Positions 6,316 through 7,824 of a stretch of 7,824 bases of DNA are shown here, piece after piece. Every line of letters begins with the position of its first letter. Within the stretch, counting starts at the first letter, position 1. The stretch is taken from positions 1 to 7,824 of the forward strand of contig JAITEA010000027.1 of NCBI GenBank assembly GCA_031282285.1, given 5' to 3'. Below the pieces are notes generated by a model. It made no database searches. It saw only the letters and a program-made list of their open reading frames with translations, and had not been told where the DNA came from. Source of the DNA: Helicobacteraceae bacterium. Its GTDB lineage: Bacteria; Campylobacterota; Campylobacteria; Campylobacterales; SZUA-545. The position numbers and the translations under genes are program-made.

Positions 6316-6753
6316 TTACCTTACTTTTTTCGCCCGCATTTTACCCAGCCGGTACATTTTTGAGGGAGCAGCTTCAAAGAGTCCGCGCCCGTCGGTTACG
6401 ATCGTGTCGGCTTGATCGCAAGCCCACGCCTTGTCAAAGCGCGCGCCGCTTGGGTTGGCGCTGGTGGAGAACGCCCATTTGAGCTTTGCGAAAAACGCGC
6501 GGTGTTCGCCGAAAATTACCCTGATCGCCTCGCCGTTTGGGTAGATAAAGGTGGTTTTTTGGGCGCGTCTGATCAGGTTTCTATGCGCGATCGGAACGCG
6601 GGCAAAGGTTTTCAGCGTCGCCAGATCGCCTACGGCGCGGATAACCTTTTGGTTGGTTTCGCGTCCTTTGATCTGGTTTAATATCGCGCTATCTTGGCTA
6701 AGCAAGCCAGCCGTCGTGTCCGTCTGCGCCAAAAAAACCGTTGATTTGTCCAT
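6316..6753 (-). CDS. Short YrdC/Sua5-family protein
   Basis: The product has 145 residues, against roughly 180-200 for TsaC/YrdC and more for Sua5. Family proteins bind ATP, threonine and bicarbonate to make threonylcarbamoyl-AMP for the tRNA t6A modification. Recognisable pieces, in order, are QTDTTAGLLSQD (10-21; compare the usual PTeTvYGL), the KGR triplet (29-31), IYPNGEAIRV (70-79), STSANPSG (96-103), DTIVTDGRG (116-124), PSKMYRL (130-136; compare PSTivdl) and a basic tail, KMRAKKVR. The usual central segment around the WPGPLT motif is missing or reduced. The nucleotide-binding elements are kept, but activity in t6A synthesis is uncertain and a full-length TsaC may exist elsewhere. The ATG at 6753 is the first in frame, with only a weak GGGA-type site. 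It is the first gene of the apparent operon with ubiE and xseA. Confidence 0.8.
   Translation of the reverse strand: MDKSTVFLAQTDTTAGLLSQDSAILNQIKGRETNQKVIRAVGDLATLKTFARVPIAHRNLIRRAQKTTFIYPNGEAIRVIFGEHRAFFAKLKWAFSTSANPSGARFDKAWACDQADTIVTDGRGLFEAAPSKMYRLGKMRAKKVR
6319..6322 (-). promoter_or_regulatory. Ribosome binding site of ubiE
   Basis: On the minus strand AAGG (inside TAAGG) lies five bases before the ubiE ATG, and the UAA stop of the upstream YrdC-like gene falls in that spacer. A ribosome finishing the first gene would sit on the initiation site of the second, which favours coupled translation and fixes the ubiE start. Confidence 0.7.
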
Positions 6754-6777
6754 ATCCCGTCCGCGCCGCGACCTTAT

Positions 6778-6806
6778 TTTGTAAAATTATTCCGTTTTTT
6801 TGCCAA
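6778..6806 (-). promoter_or_regulatory. Predicted promoter of the YrdC-like/ubiE/xseA operon
   Basis: Read on the minus strand, TTGGCA (6806-6801, 5 of 6 to the sigma-70 -35 consensus) is followed after 17 bases by TACAAA (6783-6778, 4 of 6 to TATAAT). The spacer and surroundings are A/T-rich compared with the rest of the window. It ends 24 bases before the YrdC-like start. The -35 overlaps that of the divergent promoter. Confidence 0.5.
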
Positions 6807-6829
6807 AATATGGCGCGGCGGCATATAAC
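6800..6829 (+). promoter_or_regulatory. Predicted promoter of the DUF2156 gene
   Basis: TTGCCA (6800-6805, 5 of 6) and TATAAC (6824-6829, 5 of 6) are separated by 18 bases, a good sigma-70-type pair. A second possible -10, TATGCT, lies at 6835-6840 behind TGC. The start codon at 6872 leaves a short leader of about 30-35 bases. Confidence 0.55.
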
Positions 6830-6871
6830 TTTGCTATGCTTTCGCTTTTACTCTAACGAAAAGCCGATCAA

Positions 6872-7824
6872 ATGGTATCGCTCACCGTCAAAGAATACCA
6901 GCTAACCCCCTTTACCATCGAAGCCAAAGAGACGATGGAACGCTATCTCGCCTTTATCGAGACGGAGGCGAGCGATTACACCTTCGCGCAGAACTATGTG
7001 TGGCTGAGCTACTCCAGCGGCTTTTACGCGATCGTAAAGGACGCCTTCTGTCTTTTCCTGCTCAGCGGCGAGGAGCTGACTATGCTGCTGCCGCCGCTTG
7101 GCGCCAAAGATCGGGTGAACGACGCGCTGATCGAGTGTTTCGCGATTATGAACGAGCATAACAGCTCGATCTACTACTCGCGCATCGACTATGTTTGCGA
7201 GTTCTTTTTGCAGGGTTTTGTCGATTATCTGGAGAAGGGCGCGGAGATTTTCGAGATACTGGAAAACTTCGTCGTGGAGAAAAAATACGCCGACTATATC
7301 TATCTGGCAGACGATCTGATCGAGCTTAAAGGCAATGTGTTTCACGCCAAACGCAACGAGATCAACAAGTTTCGCAAAACCTATCCGAACACCTCGATCG
7401 AGCTGTTAGACCCGCAAAAACACGGCGATGCGATCAACGATCTGCTAAACCGCTGGATCGCCAACCGTATGCGCTATCTGCCCAAAGATCAGACCGAGCA
7501 GTTCTTGGACGGCATCAGCCACGAGCGCTTTGCGATCAGGCGGATTTTGAAGCGCTACCGCGAGCTTTCGCTGATTGGCATCGTGCTGAAAATGGGCGAG
7601 GACACGGTGGGCTTTACCGTCGGCGAGAGGCTTAACGCGACGAGCGCGAGCGTGCTGATCGAAAAGACCGATTTCGAGGTTCTGGGTAGCGCGCAGTATA
7701 TTTTCCGCGAGTTTTGCAAAGTTCTGAAAGCCGAATACAATTGCGCCTATATCAATGTGGGCGACGATATGGGGTTTGAAAACCTGCGTAAAGTGAAGCT
7801 CTCTTACCGCCCCTATAAACTCGC
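6872..7824 (+). CDS. DUF2156 (phosphatidylglycerol lysyltransferase C-terminal-like) protein, 3'-truncated by the window
   Basis: The frame from the ATG at 6872 stays open to the right edge (317 complete codons). The C-terminal family motif is already reached, so only a few residues should be missing. The sequence matches the DUF2156 fold, related to the C-terminal aminoacyl-transfer domain of phosphatidylglycerol lysyltransferase, a double GNAT-like domain. Visible signatures are NYVWLSY (41-47), LLPPLG (72-77), YIYLADDLIELKGNVFHAKR (142-161) followed by INKFRKTYP (164-172), VLIEKTD (261-267), and YINVGDDMGFENLRKVKLSY (293-312). There are no membrane segments, unlike full MprF, so this is a soluble stand-alone version. 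Its substrate is unknown. Aminoacylation of a lipid or peptide is inference from fold only. The ribosome binding site is weak (an A-rich GAAAAG). It is divergent from the ubiE operon. Confidence 0.85.
   Translation, partial: MVSLTVKEYQLTPFTIEAKETMERYLAFIETEASDYTFAQNYVWLSYSSGFYAIVKDAFCLFLLSGEELTMLLPPLGAKDRVNDALIECFAIMNEHNSSIYYSRIDYVCEFFLQGFVDYLEKGAEIFEILENFVVEKKYADYIYLADDLIELKGNVFHAKRNEINKFRKTYPNTSIELLDPQKHGDAINDLLNRWIANRMRYLPKDQTEQFLDGISHERFAIRRILKRYRELSLIGIVLKMGEDTVGFTVGERLNATSASVLIEKTDFEVLGSAQYIFREFCKVLKAEYNCAYINVGDDMGFENLRKVKLSYRPYKL

Noticed and set aside
6902..7345. 147-codon minus-strand open frame opposite the DUF2156 gene
   Set aside because: It is the antisense shadow of a plus-strand frame with clear DUF2156 motifs.

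Overview
The window looks like chromosomal DNA from a Campylobacterota (epsilonproteobacterial) genome, or a close relative. The main evidence is the minus-strand order short YrdC/Sua5-like gene, ubiE, xseA. From memory, the adjacent ubiE-xseA pair also occurs in Campylobacter jejuni. A DUF2156-type gene lies divergently upstream. Codon choice leans to G/C-ending codons (GCG, ATC, CTG, CGC), which is unusual for a phylum with many AT-rich members, so the assignment is provisional.

Layout. Bases 1-115 hold the 3' end of an unrecognised plus-strand gene. Bases 116-925 contain no credible gene. This stretch lies between two convergent genes and is packed with short palindromic and dispersed repeats: four GC-rich C6/G6 hairpins, three ATTCCCGC-type or related stem-loops, one large two-stem structure, and a pair of inverted CTTTCTTGC boxes. 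Bases 926-4216 (minus) encode a secreted protein of about 1096 residues that I do not recognise. It has a signal peptide and recurrent Trp/aromatic motifs. Bases 4287-5606 (minus) are xseA, the large subunit of exonuclease VII. Bases 5603-6313 (minus) are ubiE, the (demethyl)menaquinone C-methyltransferase. Bases 6316-6753 (minus) encode a shortened YrdC/Sua5-like protein. Bases 6754-6871 form a divergent promoter region. From 6872 to the window edge (plus) runs a DUF2156 gene lacking only its last codons.

How the genes work together. The three minus-strand housekeeping genes are packed as an operon. The YrdC-like stop is 2 nt from the ubiE start, and the ubiE stop overlaps the xseA start in an ATGA. 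The large secreted protein follows xseA after 70 nt and may be read from the same transcript. The operon promoter and the DUF2156 promoter appear to be back to back and to share one -35 segment (TTGCCAA, 6800-6806) inside a small palindrome. This would tie initiation in the two directions together. No RNA gene, CRISPR array, insertion sequence or tRNA was seen.

The most unusual material is the repeat-packed convergent intergenic region, the large orphan secreted protein whose C-terminal codons touch that repeat zone, and an in-frame 45-codon internal duplication in xseA.
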